A DNA stretch of 64,000 nt. Origin: Streptomyces sp. 6-11-2 (GTDB lineage Bacteria > Actinomycetota > Actinomycetes > Streptomycetales > Streptomycetaceae). Shown one piece after another: positions 33,324 through 42,754 of the stretch. How positions within the stretch are numbered: the first letter of the stretch is position 1; each line of letters starts with the position of its first letter. The position numbers were made by a program, and so were the translations under genes. The notes below the pieces were generated by a model. The model was not told the origin of the DNA and made no database searches. It saw only the letters and a program-made list of their open reading frames with translations. The stretch spans positions 7,874,001-7,938,000 of the forward strand of contig NZ_BJOR01000001.1 of the NCBI RefSeq assembly GCF_006540305.1, given 5' to 3'.

Positions 33324-34229
33324 ATGAAAGCGATCGTGGTGACGGACCAGGCCGCAGGAACGGCTGGGATGACGCTGACGGAGCGGCCCGAGCCGGAGCC
33401 GGCGATAAACGATGTCGTCGTTCAGATTCATGCGTCGGGATTCGTCCCGACCGAGATGGCGTGGCCCTCGACCTGGACCGATCGCCTCGACCGCGACCGA
33501 ACACCGTCGATCCCCGGACATGAGCTGGCCGGAGTGGTCACCGCCCTCGGCTACGGCACGACGGGTCTCTCGGTGGGACAGCGCGTGTTCGGCCTCACCG
33601 ACTGGCATCGCGACGGCACCCTCGCCGAGTACGCGGCCGTCGAGGCACGCAACCTCACGCCGCTGCCGGGCGACGTCGACTTCACCGTGGGCGCTAGCCT
33701 TCCGATCTCAGGCCTCACCGCGTGGCAGGGACTGTTCCAGCACGGCCACCTCCAGTCGGGACAGAGCGTCCTCGCGCACGGCGCGGCCGGCGCAGTCGGG
33801 ACGATGGTGACGCAGCTCGCCCGTGAGTTCGGCGCCCACGTCATCGGCACCGGACGTGCCGCTGACCGCCGGAAGGCACTCGACTTCGGCGCAATGGAGT
33901 TCGTCGACCTCGACAACGACACCCTGGAAGACGTTGGCGAAGTCGACCTGGTCTTCGACGTCATCGGCGGCGACATCCAGAAGCGATCCGCAGGCCTGAT
34001 CCGGGCTGGAGGAACACTGGTAACCGTCGTTGGGCCGCCTGAGGCGCGGCCCGCCCACGGCCTGGCGATCGACTTCGTTGTCGAGTCCGATCGTGCCCAA
34101 CTGGGTGAGATCGTCCAGCGGGTGCGGGACGGACGACTGCGCACGAACATCGGCAACGTCGCGCCCCTCGACGATGCCGTCGCCGCCCTCAACCCGACCG
34201 AGCGACGTCAGGGAGTCGCCGAAAAATAA
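33324..34229 (+). CDS. NADP-dependent oxidoreductase (MDR/quinone reductase type), 3' end replaced by an IS
   Basis: A medium-chain reductase, 301 aa as now encoded. GroES-like N domain (VVVQIHASGFVPTEMAW, GHELAGVVTALGYG) and a Rossmann domain (VLAHGAAGAVGTMVTQLARE) are complete; no structural zinc Cys cluster, as in quinone-reductase types. The normal last residues GKTIIRVCP are found at 35967-35996, beyond an ISAzo13-type element inserted after codon 296 (NPTERRQ). Read-through into the IS end gives GVAEK and a stop, so the enzyme is only slightly altered and may remain active. Confidence 0.9.
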   Translation: MKAIVVTDQAAGTAGMTLTERPEPEPAINDVVVQIHASGFVPTEMAWPSTWTDRLDRDRTPSIPGHELAGVVTALGYGTTGLSVGQRVFGLTDWHRDGTLAEYAAVEARNLTPLPGDVDFTVGASLPISGLTAWQGLFQHGHLQSGQSVLAHGAAGAVGTMVTQLAREFGAHVIGTGRAADRRKALDFGAMEFVDLDNDTLEDVGEVDLVFDVIGGDIQKRSAGLIRAGGTLVTVVGPPEARPAHGLAIDFVVESDRAQLGEIVQRVRDGRLRTNIGNVAPLDDAVAALNPTERRQGVAEK

Positions 34230-35963
34230 CTTCTCGATCTTGATGGGTTACGGGGGTGTGAGGTCGTGTCCGGCGATGGCGGCGAGTTGTTCGGCCGTGG
34301 TCACGGTGAGAGGGCCGGTGGGCACGGTTTCCCCCAGCGCGGTAAGGACTGAGGCGGCGTCCCGGATGGTGGAGCCGATCCTTGTCTTGGTCAGGCCGGT
34401 CGTTTCGGCGAGTAGTGCGTGGGTCATGGACCAGCGCTTTTTGAGGAGGAGGACGACGATGTGGTCGGCGGCGGACAGGCGTCGGCCGCCTGCGCCGGGA
34501 CCGCCGTCGGGGCGTTTGCCGGGAAGCAGGATCGGGGGGTGTTCGGCGAGGTAGCCGCGGTAGCGGGTGACGAGGTCGTCGAAAGCCGGGGTTTCCAGGC
34601 CGGTGAGGCTGGGGTGCCGGAGCCAGGCAGGGGTCTTGTCCCCAGGTGGGAACCGGCCGAAGGACGGGTCGCGGGGCGGCGGCGGAGCCGGTGGGGCGAG
34701 GGGTTCGGGACGCAGCGTGTAGTTCCAGGTGCCGTGCCACTCGTGGGGGGTGAGCGGGAGGCGCTCCATGACCTCGTCGGGGACGGTGACGCCGGTGGGG
34801 TACTGGCCGGGGTCGAGCTCGGCGTGGACAGTGAGGCCCGTGCTCGTGGTGACCGCGCCGATGGTGTTGACGACGACCTCATGGCTGGTCAGCGGGCGTC
34901 CGCGCCAGTTCGTGCTGATGCGTGAGAAGAGCCGGTGCTCTATTTTGTTCCACTTCGACGTGCCCGGAGGGAAGTGGCAGACCGTTACGGTCAGGCCCGC
35001 CGAGAGGGCGAAGTCCGCGAGTTCCTTCTTCCACGCTTTCACCCGGTAGCCGTTCGAGCCGCCGGCGTCGGCGGTGATCAGCAGACGGGTCGCGTGCGGG
35101 TATCGGTGCCGGCCTTCGCCGTCCCACCAGCGTCGGAGCGTGGCCACCGCGAACGCGGAGGTGTCGCCGTCGCAGCCCACCGACACCCAGCCGGTGTCCG
35201 CGGACAGGTCGTAGATTCCGTACGGGACTGCCTTCTGCGCGTTCTTCTCGGGGTAGTCGTGGGCCCGCACCCTCACCGGCTCACCGCTGCGATGCCACTC
35301 CCGCCCGATAACCGCGTAGTCGCCCAGTACTTCCTTCTTCTTGGCGTCCACGCTGATCACCGGCTCACCGGCTCCGGTGAACTCCTGGACCTGGCCGTTG
35401 ATGTAATGGAACTGGGCGTCCCGGTCCGGATGACGGGCTCCCTCGGTCGTCCGGCTGGTGCCCTGCAGGGAGAAGCCCTCCTCCTTCAGCAGGGCCGCAA
35501 CCGTGTCGGACCCCACCCGGAATCCCTGGGCGGTCAACTCACCCGCCAGCTTCCGTGTCGACTTCGTCGTCCACAGCAGCGGCGACTCCGGATCACCCCG
35601 CTGGTCGGGTTCCACCAGCGCCAGCAGGGCCGGCAACAGACCGGGGTGCTTCTCGCGCAGACGTCTCCGGCCCCCGCCCTCCCGCCTCACCCGGCCCGAG
35701 GGCCCCGGCCCGCCGACCAGTTCCGCCACCCCGCGCGAGACCGTCTCCTCCGACACCCGGGCAGCACGAGCGACCAATCGGACACCGCCATACCCCAGAG
35801 CCCGCGCGTCCGCTCCCAGCACCAGCCGGCGCCGTCGTTCGTCCAGATGCGGCAACAACCGGGCGAACTTCTCCGCCAGCACCGCCTCGATCCCCTCCAC
35901 CACAGCAGCACCCTAAGGCCCCAACAGCCCTACAAGACACCGAAGTTATTTTTCGGCGACTCC
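34212..35963 (-). mobile_element. ISAzo13-type insertion sequence
   Basis: Perfect 22-bp terminal inverted repeats (34212-34233 and 35942-35963, starting GGAGTCGCCGAAAAATAA) bound a 1752-bp element, flanked by the 3-bp direct repeat CAG (34209-34211, 35964-35966). Removing the element and one CAG restores an uninterrupted oxidoreductase frame. Recent insertion is suggested by the perfect repeats. Confidence 0.92.
34248..35903 (-). CDS. ISAzo13-family transposase
   Basis: A 551-aa DDE-type transposase. The N-terminal HTH region has GYGGVRLVARAARVSEETVS; the catalytic residues are visible in PVISVDAKKKEVLGDYAV (Asp), LLITADAGGSNGYRVKAW (Asp) and WNKIEHRLFSRI (Glu). A C-terminal extension of about 150 aa contains a second HTH-like stretch (ALLAETTGLTKTRIGSTIRD). 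The gene is intact and fills the element. Confidence 0.93.
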   Translation of the reverse strand: MVEGIEAVLAEKFARLLPHLDERRRRLVLGADARALGYGGVRLVARAARVSEETVSRGVAELVGGPGPSGRVRREGGGRRRLREKHPGLLPALLALVEPDQRGDPESPLLWTTKSTRKLAGELTAQGFRVGSDTVAALLKEEGFSLQGTSRTTEGARHPDRDAQFHYINGQVQEFTGAGEPVISVDAKKKEVLGDYAVIGREWHRSGEPVRVRAHDYPEKNAQKAVPYGIYDLSADTGWVSVGCDGDTSAFAVATLRRWWDGEGRHRYPHATRLLITADAGGSNGYRVKAWKKELADFALSAGLTVTVCHFPPGTSKWNKIEHRLFSRISTNWRGRPLTSHEVVVNTIGAVTTSTGLTVHAELDPGQYPTGVTVPDEVMERLPLTPHEWHGTWNYTLRPEPLAPPAPPPPRDPSFGRFPPGDKTPAWLRHPSLTGLETPAFDDLVTRYRGYLAEHPPILLPGKRPDGGPGAGGRRLSAADHIVVLLLKKRWSMTHALLAETTGLTKTRIGSTIRDAASVLTALGETVPTGPLTVTTAEQLAAIAGHDLTPP

Positions 35964-35996
35964 CAGGGGAAGACGATCATCCGCGTTTGTCCGTGA
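35964..35996 (+). pseudogene. Displaced 3' end of the oxidoreductase gene
   Basis: After the CAG duplication the sequence encodes GKTIIRVCP and a TGA, in frame with the gene interrupted at 34211. It is the original C terminus, now separated by 1752 bp and untranslated. Confidence 0.85.
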
Positions 35997-36194
35997 GGAC
36001 TCGGGCGGCGGGCCCGGCGAACGAGGGCGGCGCCTCCACGGCGATCTGGGTGTCGTCGCGGATTACCGTCGGTTTTCGAGGTCCAGCGGGCGCCGACGAC
36101 GACCGGTGGAACAGTCGCACGGCTGGCCGGGACGCAGGCGCCACTGTCCACGGTCTACACATGAGCTGCCGTGAGCGGCGCGGCAGAGACATGG

Positions 36195-37475
36195 TCAGGG
36201 TGGTCGCTGAGGCATCGAGGGGGCATGGGGAGAGGTGGGCCGCGTTGTGGTGCGGGCATGCGTGAGTGCCATACCGACGACCAGTCCGATGGCGATGGCG
36301 GTGACGATCGTGATGAGTTTCTGCAGGTCTTGGAAGCCTTCGATGACGTAACCGCCGGCCAGTGTGGTCAGGCCGCGCAGGCCCAGCGAGCCGACGGTGA
36401 GGGTGAAGAAGCCAGGAAGGATGAGGATCAAGCGAGGCGGGCGGGCGGGGTTGCGGTCCAGCAGATTGGCTGCGGCGGCCAGCACCACGGCAGCGACGAA
36501 TGTGCCCCCGGTCTCCCGGATCAGCTTGGTGAACAGTGACTGCACCCCGACGGTGGCGTAGACCAGCACAAGGAGAGTCCCGAAGAAGCGGTGGGGGATT
36601 GCGAAGGCCAGGACCGTGCCGGCGGTGAAGGCGATCCCGCCCAGGATCAGTGCCCACTTGGGCAGGTCGGCGCTGGCGGCGGTGTCGAAGAGAGCGTTGA
36701 GGGGGGCACCGGTGACGAATAGGCCCAGCAGGACGCCGAGGTAGAGCTGGACGAGCAGAAATATGGAGTAGACGAGCCGGATCGCGCCAGTGGTGATGAG
36801 GCCGACGGCCAGCTCGGTGGTCGATGCGCTCAGGAAGTCACCGGGAACGAAGTAGAACAGCGCCGGGAGCATCAGCAGAACCGGGCCGCCGTGTGCCGGA
36901 TCGCCGGTGAACACTTCGATGGTGACGACGGAGACGACAGCTGAGACCACCAAGGGGAGGACTTTGGACAGTCGCGGCGCATGAACGGCGGCGACCACGA
37001 GCGCCGCGGCGATCGCGCCCAGGACGGCTGTGGTGGTGATCTCGTACCAGGTGGGCTGGACCAGCGGGGCGAAGCCCAGGGAGAACAGCAGGACGCCGAG
37101 GAACTTAAGCCACCAGGGGTACGGAGGCGGTGCGGCCTCGATGCGCGCCAGCCTGCGGTCGGCCTCGGCCACCTTGAGCTTGCGCGCCTCTACGTCGGCC
37201 AGGAAGGGCTTGAGCTCCGCGGCTTGGTCCAGCCGGATTACCTCCGGGAAGCCGTGCACGCAGACCGTACGCATGCGGCCGTCGGCCGCGGCGATCGAGA
37301 GCACGGCCGCTTCGGGCACGAGGACTACGGACGCCTGGCCTCCGAAGGCGCGAGCGCTGGTGCCCACAGCCCGCTCGATGGAGTAGGCGCCCTCGCCGGA
37401 AGAACGCAGCAGCAAGGCGGTGAGACGGGCAAGGAAGGCGGCCAGATCGTCCAGGCCGGCGGCCGCATGCCCCAT
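36195..37475 (-). CDS. Threonine/serine exporter-family membrane protein (ThrE-like)
   Basis: A 426-aa transporter of the ThrE family. The cytoplasmic N-terminal half (GEGAYSIERAVGTSARAFGG, ASVVLVPEAAVLSI) is followed by about ten membrane helices in two blocks, as in ThrJ-ThrE fusions that export threonine and serine. The ATG at 37475 has AAGGAGG five bases upstream, better than the earlier in-frame ATG at 37505. It stands alone. The substrate in this organism is inferred from the family only. Confidence 0.9.
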   Translation of the reverse strand: MGHAAAGLDDLAAFLARLTALLLRSSGEGAYSIERAVGTSARAFGGQASVVLVPEAAVLSIAAADGRMRTVCVHGFPEVIRLDQAAELKPFLADVEARKLKVAEADRRLARIEAAPPPYPWWLKFLGVLLFSLGFAPLVQPTWYEITTTAVLGAIAAALVVAAVHAPRLSKVLPLVVSAVVSVVTIEVFTGDPAHGGPVLLMLPALFYFVPGDFLSASTTELAVGLITTGAIRLVYSIFLLVQLYLGVLLGLFVTGAPLNALFDTAASADLPKWALILGGIAFTAGTVLAFAIPHRFFGTLLVLVYATVGVQSLFTKLIRETGGTFVAAVVLAAAANLLDRNPARPPRLILILPGFFTLTVGSLGLRGLTTLAGGYVIEGFQDLQKLITIVTAIAIGLVVGMALTHARTTTRPTSPHAPSMPQRPP

Positions 37476-37537
37476 GCCCGCCTCCTTTGCCGGCGCCGGG
37501 AACACCAGGGTTCAGGGCGCTAAGGCGTCGTAGTCCG

Positions 37538-37978
37538 TTACGGCTTCAATCGATGGGTCGGTGGAAAGAACTGCACTGCCCATCGGCGGAAGTGGAAAAT
37601 TTCGCTGCCCCCGTGCGATCGGAGGATGTCGACCGTCCGCCTGGCCTCGTTCTTGCCCCGCACCGGAACGAAGATCAGCCATTTTCCCTGGCTCAAGGCA
37701 GCAGAGTGAGCCGCTACCGTTTCACCTTCGTACCCCCCATGCTGCAGCCCACGCATGAAGCGACTGTAAAGGCCATGAGAGGTTCCCTCGCTGTCCAGGA
37801 GTCGCTGCCCTTCCGGCCCCTTCAGCACGTTCACGTGGGACAGATTGATCCCGGCTTGTTCCAATTGATGACAGGCGGCCGTATACCGTTCTTCGTTATC
37901 CAGAACGGCAGCTACACGTTTCATGGGATACAGGTAGAAGCGCTCTTCGTTCATCCGTGGCTGACCCATATGAACCCC
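37538..37978 (-). CDS. Hypothetical protein, general-stress-17M-like
   Basis: A 146-aa soluble protein. ERFYLYPMKRVAAVLDNEER and CHQLEQAGINLSHVNVLKGP resemble the alpha-beta repeat of general stress protein 17M-like domains; the rest (SQGKWLIFVPVRGKNEARRT) ends in an aromatic-rich tail. The ATG at 37978 follows GAAGGGG. It lies 46 bp after the FMN reductase gene on the same strand, so co-expression is likely. Function unknown. Confidence 0.6.
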   Translation of the reverse strand, partial: GVHMGQPRMNEERFYLYPMKRVAAVLDNEERYTAACHQLEQAGINLSHVNVLKGPEGQRLLDSEGTSHGLYSRFMRGLQHGGYEGETVAAHSAALSQGKWLIFVPVRGKNEARRTVDILRSHGGSEIFHFRRWAVQFFPPTHRLKP

Positions 37979-38024
37979 TTCGTGTCGCTTCTCGTCGAGG
38001 GTGACGTACCCAAACCCGCATGTT

Positions 38025-38597
38025 TCATGGTTTTCGCGGGAGCACAGTGAGAACCCGGACCACGTGATCCCGGAATTCCTCCATGAAGTCTCGGAGGAAA
38101 AGTTCCGTATGCTCGTCGACGACTTCACCATCACTGGTGAAAACATCGGGCTTGAATCTGACATACGCCTCCGGTGCATTCATTTGCGGCGAGTCACAGA
38201 AGCTTAGGGCAGCGCGCAGGCTCTGCTGGGCGAGGGCAGTGCCGAGGGCGCCGGGGGACGCTCCGATCACAGCGGAGGGTTTGTGCGCGAATGAGTTGCT
38301 CCCCCAGGGGCGACTGGCCCAGTCGATGGCGTTTTTAAGGGCGCCCGGAATGGATCGGTTGTACTCAGGGGTCACGAATAGGACGGCGTCAGAGGAGGCG
38401 ATGGCATCCTTGAGCGCCTTGCCCTCGGCGGGGTAGTCGCTGTCGTAGTCGTAACTGTAGAGGGGTAGTTCCTTGATCGGGATCTCAAAGAATTCCAAAT
38501 CAGATGGGGCCAGCCGGATCAGAGCATTCGAGAGCGTCCGGTTGATGGAATGAGTCGCCAGACTTCCCACGAAGTAGCCGACTCTGTACGTAGTCAT
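38025..38597 (-). CDS. NADPH-dependent FMN reductase-like protein
   Basis: A flavodoxin-fold reductase of 190 aa. The FMN phosphate loop GSLATHSINRTLSNALIRLA, the ribityl-ring contact TPEYNRSIPGALKNAIDW and the later GASPGALGTALAQQSLRA are clearly those of NAD(P)H-dependent FMN/azo reductases. Likely reduces quinones, azo compounds or chromate using bound FMN. First gene of a two-gene unit with the stress-type protein. Confidence 0.92.
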   Translation of the reverse strand: MTTYRVGYFVGSLATHSINRTLSNALIRLAPSDLEFFEIPIKELPLYSYDYDSDYPAEGKALKDAIASSDAVLFVTPEYNRSIPGALKNAIDWASRPWGSNSFAHKPSAVIGASPGALGTALAQQSLRAALSFCDSPQMNAPEAYVRFKPDVFTSDGEVVDEHTELFLRDFMEEFRDHVVRVLTVLPRKP

Positions 38598-38612
38598 CGG
38601 TTCCTCGATTCA

Positions 38613-38637
38613 ATACGCGTCTTGCGTTCTTGCGTAT
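38613..38637. promoter_or_regulatory. Inverted repeat upstream of the FMN reductase
   Basis: ATACGC (38613-38618) and GCGTAT (38632-38637) surround CTTGCGTTCTT, 16 bp before the reductase start. A possible operator; no regulator gene is adjacent. Confidence 0.3.
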
Positions 38638-38871
38638 CGCGCGCTCGGACGGACATGGAGTTCCGCAAGGAACGAAACCACGGCCGGGAGCGGAGCGCGT
38701 GCTGGCAGATCCGTCCAGGTGACCGCGTGCGTCCACCGCCGCCCACCCGCATTCCTTAACGGAGGTGTGAAGCAGGGCGCTGAGAACCGCAGCCGCGCCA
38801 GCTGCGCAGACTGCCGCGGAGGCGGTCGATTGCTCTGTGCTGCGACATCAGAGGCGAACCGGCCGGAAAGC

Positions 38872-40152
38872 TCATCGGCTCATACGGCCCGGTTTCCCGA
38901 GATGGGCGAGTGCGGCTGTGACCAGGGCCTGGACGCCGGTGTCCAGTGTGGGCTGCAGGACTGGTGCGAAGCGGGGGCTGTGGTTGACCGGGATCTCCTG
39001 AGCCACGGTGCCGCGTTGCCGGGCGGCCTGGTAGGCGTCCAGATCGACACAGCCCAGGGCCCAGTAGGTGTATGGGGCGCCGAAGGCGTCCGGGATCCGG
39101 CTGAAGTCCTCGCTGGCGCTCTGCAGCTCGATGGTGACCGCGCGCTCCCCGAACAGCGCGGCGAAAGCGTCGGAGACCTCGCGGGTCACCACGTCGTCGT
39201 TGACGGTCGGCGGAAAGCGGGTGCCCTCCTCGATCTGCGGCGCACGAGTCGCCCCGGAGGCGTCACACTCGGCATCGACGATGCGCCGCACGGCGGCCAG
39301 GACGGCCCGCCGGGTCTCGTCGTCGTACGTGCGCACGTTCACCAGCAGTTCGGCCGACTCCGGGATCACGTTGCCGCTCGAGCCCGCCTGGACGGAGCCC
39401 ACCGTGACCACGACCGGCTGGGTGGCGGCCAGCTCGCGCGAGACGATCGTCTGGAGACGGACGACGATCATCGAGGCGATCACCACCGGGTCGATGGCGG
39501 CCTGCGGTGCCGAGCCGTGAGCGCCCCGTCCATGGACTGTGATCTTCACATTGTCCGCCGCGGAGAGAAAGGATCCGGCGCGGGTACCGACCTGCCCGGC
39601 CGGATAGGGAAGCACATGCTGGGCGAATGCCACGTCCGGGCGGGGAACACGGTCGGTCAGCCCGTCGGCGAGCATCCTGTCAGCACCGTCCCCTGGCTCT
39701 TCGGCAGGCTGGAACAAGGCCACCAGCGCGCCCTGCCACGCCCCCGGCGCGGCGGCCATGAGCCGCGCGGCCCCCAGCAGGCAGGTGACGTGCATGTCGT
39801 GACCGCAGGCATGTGCCACGGGCACCCGGCGGCCGGAAGCGTCCGTGGCTTCGGCCGTGCTGGCGTAGGGCAGACCGGTCTCCTCAAGGACCGGCAGGGC
39901 GTCCATGTCGGCCCGCAGCAAAACGGTCGGACCCTCACCGTTGGCCAGCACACCGATCACACCGGTGCCGCCGATCCCCTCGTGCACCTGGTAGCCGCAG
40001 TTGCTCAGGCGTTCCGCCACACGGGTCGCGGTGCGGTGCTCCTGATGTCCCAACTCGGGGTGGGCGTGCAAGTCCTTGTAGACCTCTTCGAGCTCGGACC
40101 GGATGTCACCGAGCCCGGCCAGGACAGCATCCGCGGAGTCCTTGAGCGTCAT
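38872..40152 (-). CDS. M20-family amidohydrolase (hippurate hydrolase-like)
   Basis: A 426-aa metallopeptidase-type amidohydrolase that removes N-acyl groups from amino acids. Metal-binding elements: DLHAHPELGHQEHRT, LRADMDALPVLEETG, HACGHDMHVTCLLGAA and FQPAEEPGDGADRML; the dimerisation domain has VHGRGAHGSAPQAAIDPV. The ATG at 40152 follows AAGGAGG. It lies 46 bp after the TRIC-channel gene and is probably co-transcribed with it. Confidence 0.94.
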   Translation of the reverse strand: MTLKDSADAVLAGLGDIRSELEEVYKDLHAHPELGHQEHRTATRVAERLSNCGYQVHEGIGGTGVIGVLANGEGPTVLLRADMDALPVLEETGLPYASTAEATDASGRRVPVAHACGHDMHVTCLLGAARLMAAAPGAWQGALVALFQPAEEPGDGADRMLADGLTDRVPRPDVAFAQHVLPYPAGQVGTRAGSFLSAADNVKITVHGRGAHGSAPQAAIDPVVIASMIVVRLQTIVSRELAATQPVVVTVGSVQAGSSGNVIPESAELLVNVRTYDDETRRAVLAAVRRIVDAECDASGATRAPQIEEGTRFPPTVNDDVVTREVSDAFAALFGERAVTIELQSASEDFSRIPDAFGAPYTYWALGCVDLDAYQAARQRGTVAQEIPVNHSPRFAPVLQPTLDTGVQALVTAALAHLGKPGRMSR

Positions 40153-40198
40153 GGCTGTGTACTCCTCCTTCTCGCGGGTGATCGCAGCCCCGTTCATG

Positions 40199-40876
40199 TC
40201 ACGGATCCCGGTTCCTGGACGGCCCCGGCCGCCAGTCGCGGCTGCCCGGCAGCTTCCAGCCCCAGGTGAACGCGGCCAGCCGCAGCGAGACACCGACCGT
40301 GATTCCAGCCAGGACGCCTACGGCGGGTGCGCCGAGCCGGCTGCAGAGGACCATCACCGCGCTCACCACGATCGCGACGGTCGCGTACAACGGTGTGCCG
40401 CCGAAGATGGAAGGGGTCCGCCCGAGCAACAAGTCCCGGATCGCCCCGCCGCCGACCGCTGTGATGGTGCCCAGCAGCACGGCCGGTAGCCAGCCCAGGC
40501 CGACAGCGAGGGTCTTCTGCGCCCCGGCGACCGCCCAGACGCTCAGCGCCGCGGCATCCAGGAGATTGAAGGCCCAACCGGACGTGTGGCGGCTCAGGTC
40601 GGCTACGAAAGCCAGCAGGGTGCCAGCAGTGGCGACCGTGAGATAGGTGTAGTCGGTCAGGGCCACGGGTGTGCCGTGCTGCAGCAGGGTGTCGCGGAGG
40701 ATTCCGCCGCCCAGGCCGGAGACGATGCCGATGACCAGGAAGCCGAACAGGTCCAGACGACGGGCCCGGGCCAGCACCCCGCCGAGCGTGCCGTTGGCGA
40801 ACACCCCGCTCAGGTCCAGCGCCCGGGTCAGCTCCGTCACACTCTCGGGCGACAACGCCCGGGCCACAGACACCAA
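40199..40876 (-). CDS. TRIC-type cation channel family protein (YadS-like)
   Basis: A 225-aa membrane protein with about seven helices in two repeats, each bearing the family's kinked motif: GLGGGILRDTLL and AVGGGAIRDLLLG. Prokaryotic TRIC homologues conduct cations; older annotation calls them UPF0126. It precedes the amidohydrolase in the same direction. A functional link between the two is not evident. Confidence 0.9.
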   Translation of the reverse strand: MVSVARALSPESVTELTRALDLSGVFANGTLGGVLARARRLDLFGFLVIGIVSGLGGGILRDTLLQHGTPVALTDYTYLTVATAGTLLAFVADLSRHTSGWAFNLLDAAALSVWAVAGAQKTLAVGLGWLPAVLLGTITAVGGGAIRDLLLGRTPSIFGGTPLYATVAIVVSAVMVLCSRLGAPAVGVLAGITVGVSLRLAAFTWGWKLPGSRDWRPGPSRNRDP

Positions 40877-41222
40877 CGTCTCCCTTCACACTTCCACCAT
40901 CGAAGCAGCCAAAGGCGCCACGTGCCCGCCGGGCATGGCATACGAGGCAGCTGCCCCGGTCACTGGCCGGCCGGACTGCGACGGTGACGTCCGTTCGCGG
41001 ATCAGGTGCCGTATGGGTGGCGAGATCCACTGAGCAGGTGTGGGGTCACCCCCGAGCAGGGGAGCGCCAACATTCCGTACTCGGCACCCGGACGGCGCAA
41101 CGGGCCGAGCGGATTCCGGCCGGCCCCTAAATCATCTTCACGGGTGGGTTGAGTCCAGCAGCCACACGCGATGCCGGCTGGCCTGTCGGAGCGGAACGGC
41201 GCACTGATCGATGGAGGCAGTG

Positions 41223-41678
41223 ATGGCTGAGAGTCTGCGTAAACGGCTGATCGGCGCCTGGAAACTGGTGTCGTACCGAGAGATCCCGGTGGACGGTTCC
41301 GAGCCGTTCGAGCCGCTGGGCCATGAACCGCAGGGCATCATCATGTACACCCCCGACGGGTACATGTCCGCGCAGCTGTCCAAACCCGACCGTCCCGGCT
41401 TCGCCTCCGGGGACTGGTTCGACGGCACGACCGCGGAGTACACGGCGGAAGCGACCTCCTACATCGCCCACTCGGGACCGTTCCACGTCGACGAGGAGAA
41501 GCAGACCCTCACACACTCCATGTTCGTGTCCCTGTACCCCAACTGGACCGGCCAGACGCAACCGCGCGTCGTGCAACTCGAAGGCGACACGCTGCGCCTG
41601 AGCACCGCATCCCCCATCACGTCGAGCGGCAAGACCGTCAACTCGGCCCTCACCTGGCGCCGCGCCGAACCCAGCTGA
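41223..41678 (+). CDS. Lipocalin-like domain protein
   Basis: A 151-aa cytoplasmic beta-barrel protein: RKRLIGAWKLVSYREIPVDG at the start (GxW motif), QGIIMYTPDGYMSAQLSKPD, and strands ending LTWRRAEPS. Matches the Lipocalin_5-type family often encoded beside dehydrogenases. The ATG at 41223 is chosen because the preceding TGGAGG serves as ribosome site. The SDR gene starts 52 bp after its stop, so it is probably one operon with it. Confidence 0.88.
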   Translation: MAESLRKRLIGAWKLVSYREIPVDGSEPFEPLGHEPQGIIMYTPDGYMSAQLSKPDRPGFASGDWFDGTTAEYTAEATSYIAHSGPFHVDEEKQTLTHSMFVSLYPNWTGQTQPRVVQLEGDTLRLSTASPITSSGKTVNSALTWRRAEPS

Positions 41679-41730
41679 CCCCGCGCGAGCAACCGGGCAG
41701 CGCAGCCGCTACGACCGAGGAGGGACCCTC

Positions 41731-42498
41731 ATGAACACTGGACGACGAGTCGTCGTGACGGCTGGAGCCGCCGGCATCGGCCTCGCGACGGCCAGGGCCT
41801 TCGCGGCCAATGGCGACCGGGTGCACATCTGCGACATCGATGAACGCGCCCTCGAACAGATCACCGAGGCCAATCCGATGATCACCGGAACAGTCTGCGA
41901 CGTGTCCGACCGGCCCTTGGTCGAGGCCTTCGTCGAGGCCGCGACCCACGCCCTCGGCGGCATCGACGTGCTGGTCAACAACGCGGGCATCTCCGGTCCC
42001 ACCGCACCAGTGGAAGAGATGGACCCAGATCAGTGGGAGAAGGTGCTGGCCGTCAATCTCACCGGCACTTTCAACGTCACCCGGCTATCCATCCCCTTCC
42101 TGAAGAAGTCCGACTCCGGCGTTGTACTGATGATGTCCTCCGTCGGCGGACGCTACGGCTACCCGAACCGCAGCCCCTACGCGACCACCAAGCGCGGACT
42201 GATCGGCCTCACCGAGACCCTCGCCATCGAACTCGGGGACGGCGGGATCCGCGTCAACGCCATCGCACCGGGCGCTGTCGCCGGCGACCGCATCCAGCGG
42301 GTCCTGCAGGGCCGGGCCGATGCCGGCGGACGCAGCCTGGCGGACGTCACCGCCGACGCCCTGAGCATCCAGTCCCTCAAACGCTTCACCGACGCCGGCG
42401 ACATCGCCGCACTGGCGCTCTTCCTCGCCTCCGACAGCGCAAAGTCCATCACCGGGCAGACCATTCCCATCGACGGCGGCTCGAAGACTGCGCAATGA
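41731..42498 (+). CDS. SDR-family oxidoreductase
   Basis: A 255-aa classical short-chain dehydrogenase. Cofactor loop VVTAGAAGIGLATARAFA, LVNNAGISG, catalytic Ser in MMSSVGGRYG, and YATTKRG as YxxxK; the C-terminal GQTIPIDGGS is typical. A GAGGAGGGA ribosome site is present. Probably paired with the lipocalin-like protein in oxidation or reduction of a small carbonyl compound. Confidence 0.93.
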   Translation: MNTGRRVVVTAGAAGIGLATARAFAANGDRVHICDIDERALEQITEANPMITGTVCDVSDRPLVEAFVEAATHALGGIDVLVNNAGISGPTAPVEEMDPDQWEKVLAVNLTGTFNVTRLSIPFLKKSDSGVVLMMSSVGGRYGYPNRSPYATTKRGLIGLTETLAIELGDGGIRVNAIAPGAVAGDRIQRVLQGRADAGGRSLADVTADALSIQSLKRFTDAGDIAALALFLASDSAKSITGQTIPIDGGSKTAQ

Positions 42499-42754
42499 CA
42501 GTCGACGGGAATTGCAGCAGGGGACGCCACGGTAGCGCCAGCACCCGTCGGTCACAACGGGCCGCCGGAATGCTCGGGCGGGTCTTCCTCGACAGGGTGG
42601 ATGGTGACGAGGTTCTCCCCGACGGCATCCGGTCTCCTGCCATCCCAAAGGCCGCAGTTCGTATCCGGACGGAGCCCGCCTGAGCCCGCGCTGAAGTGCA
42701 GTGAACAGGCGGCGGCTGACCCCGGGCCGCCGCTTCGACTGTACGGGCCCGCGG
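42499..42754. other. Intergenic stretch
   Basis: A minus-strand trace reads LVTIHPVEEDPPEHSGGPL around 42555-42615 but has no start or family. Nothing else supportable. Confidence 0.3.
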
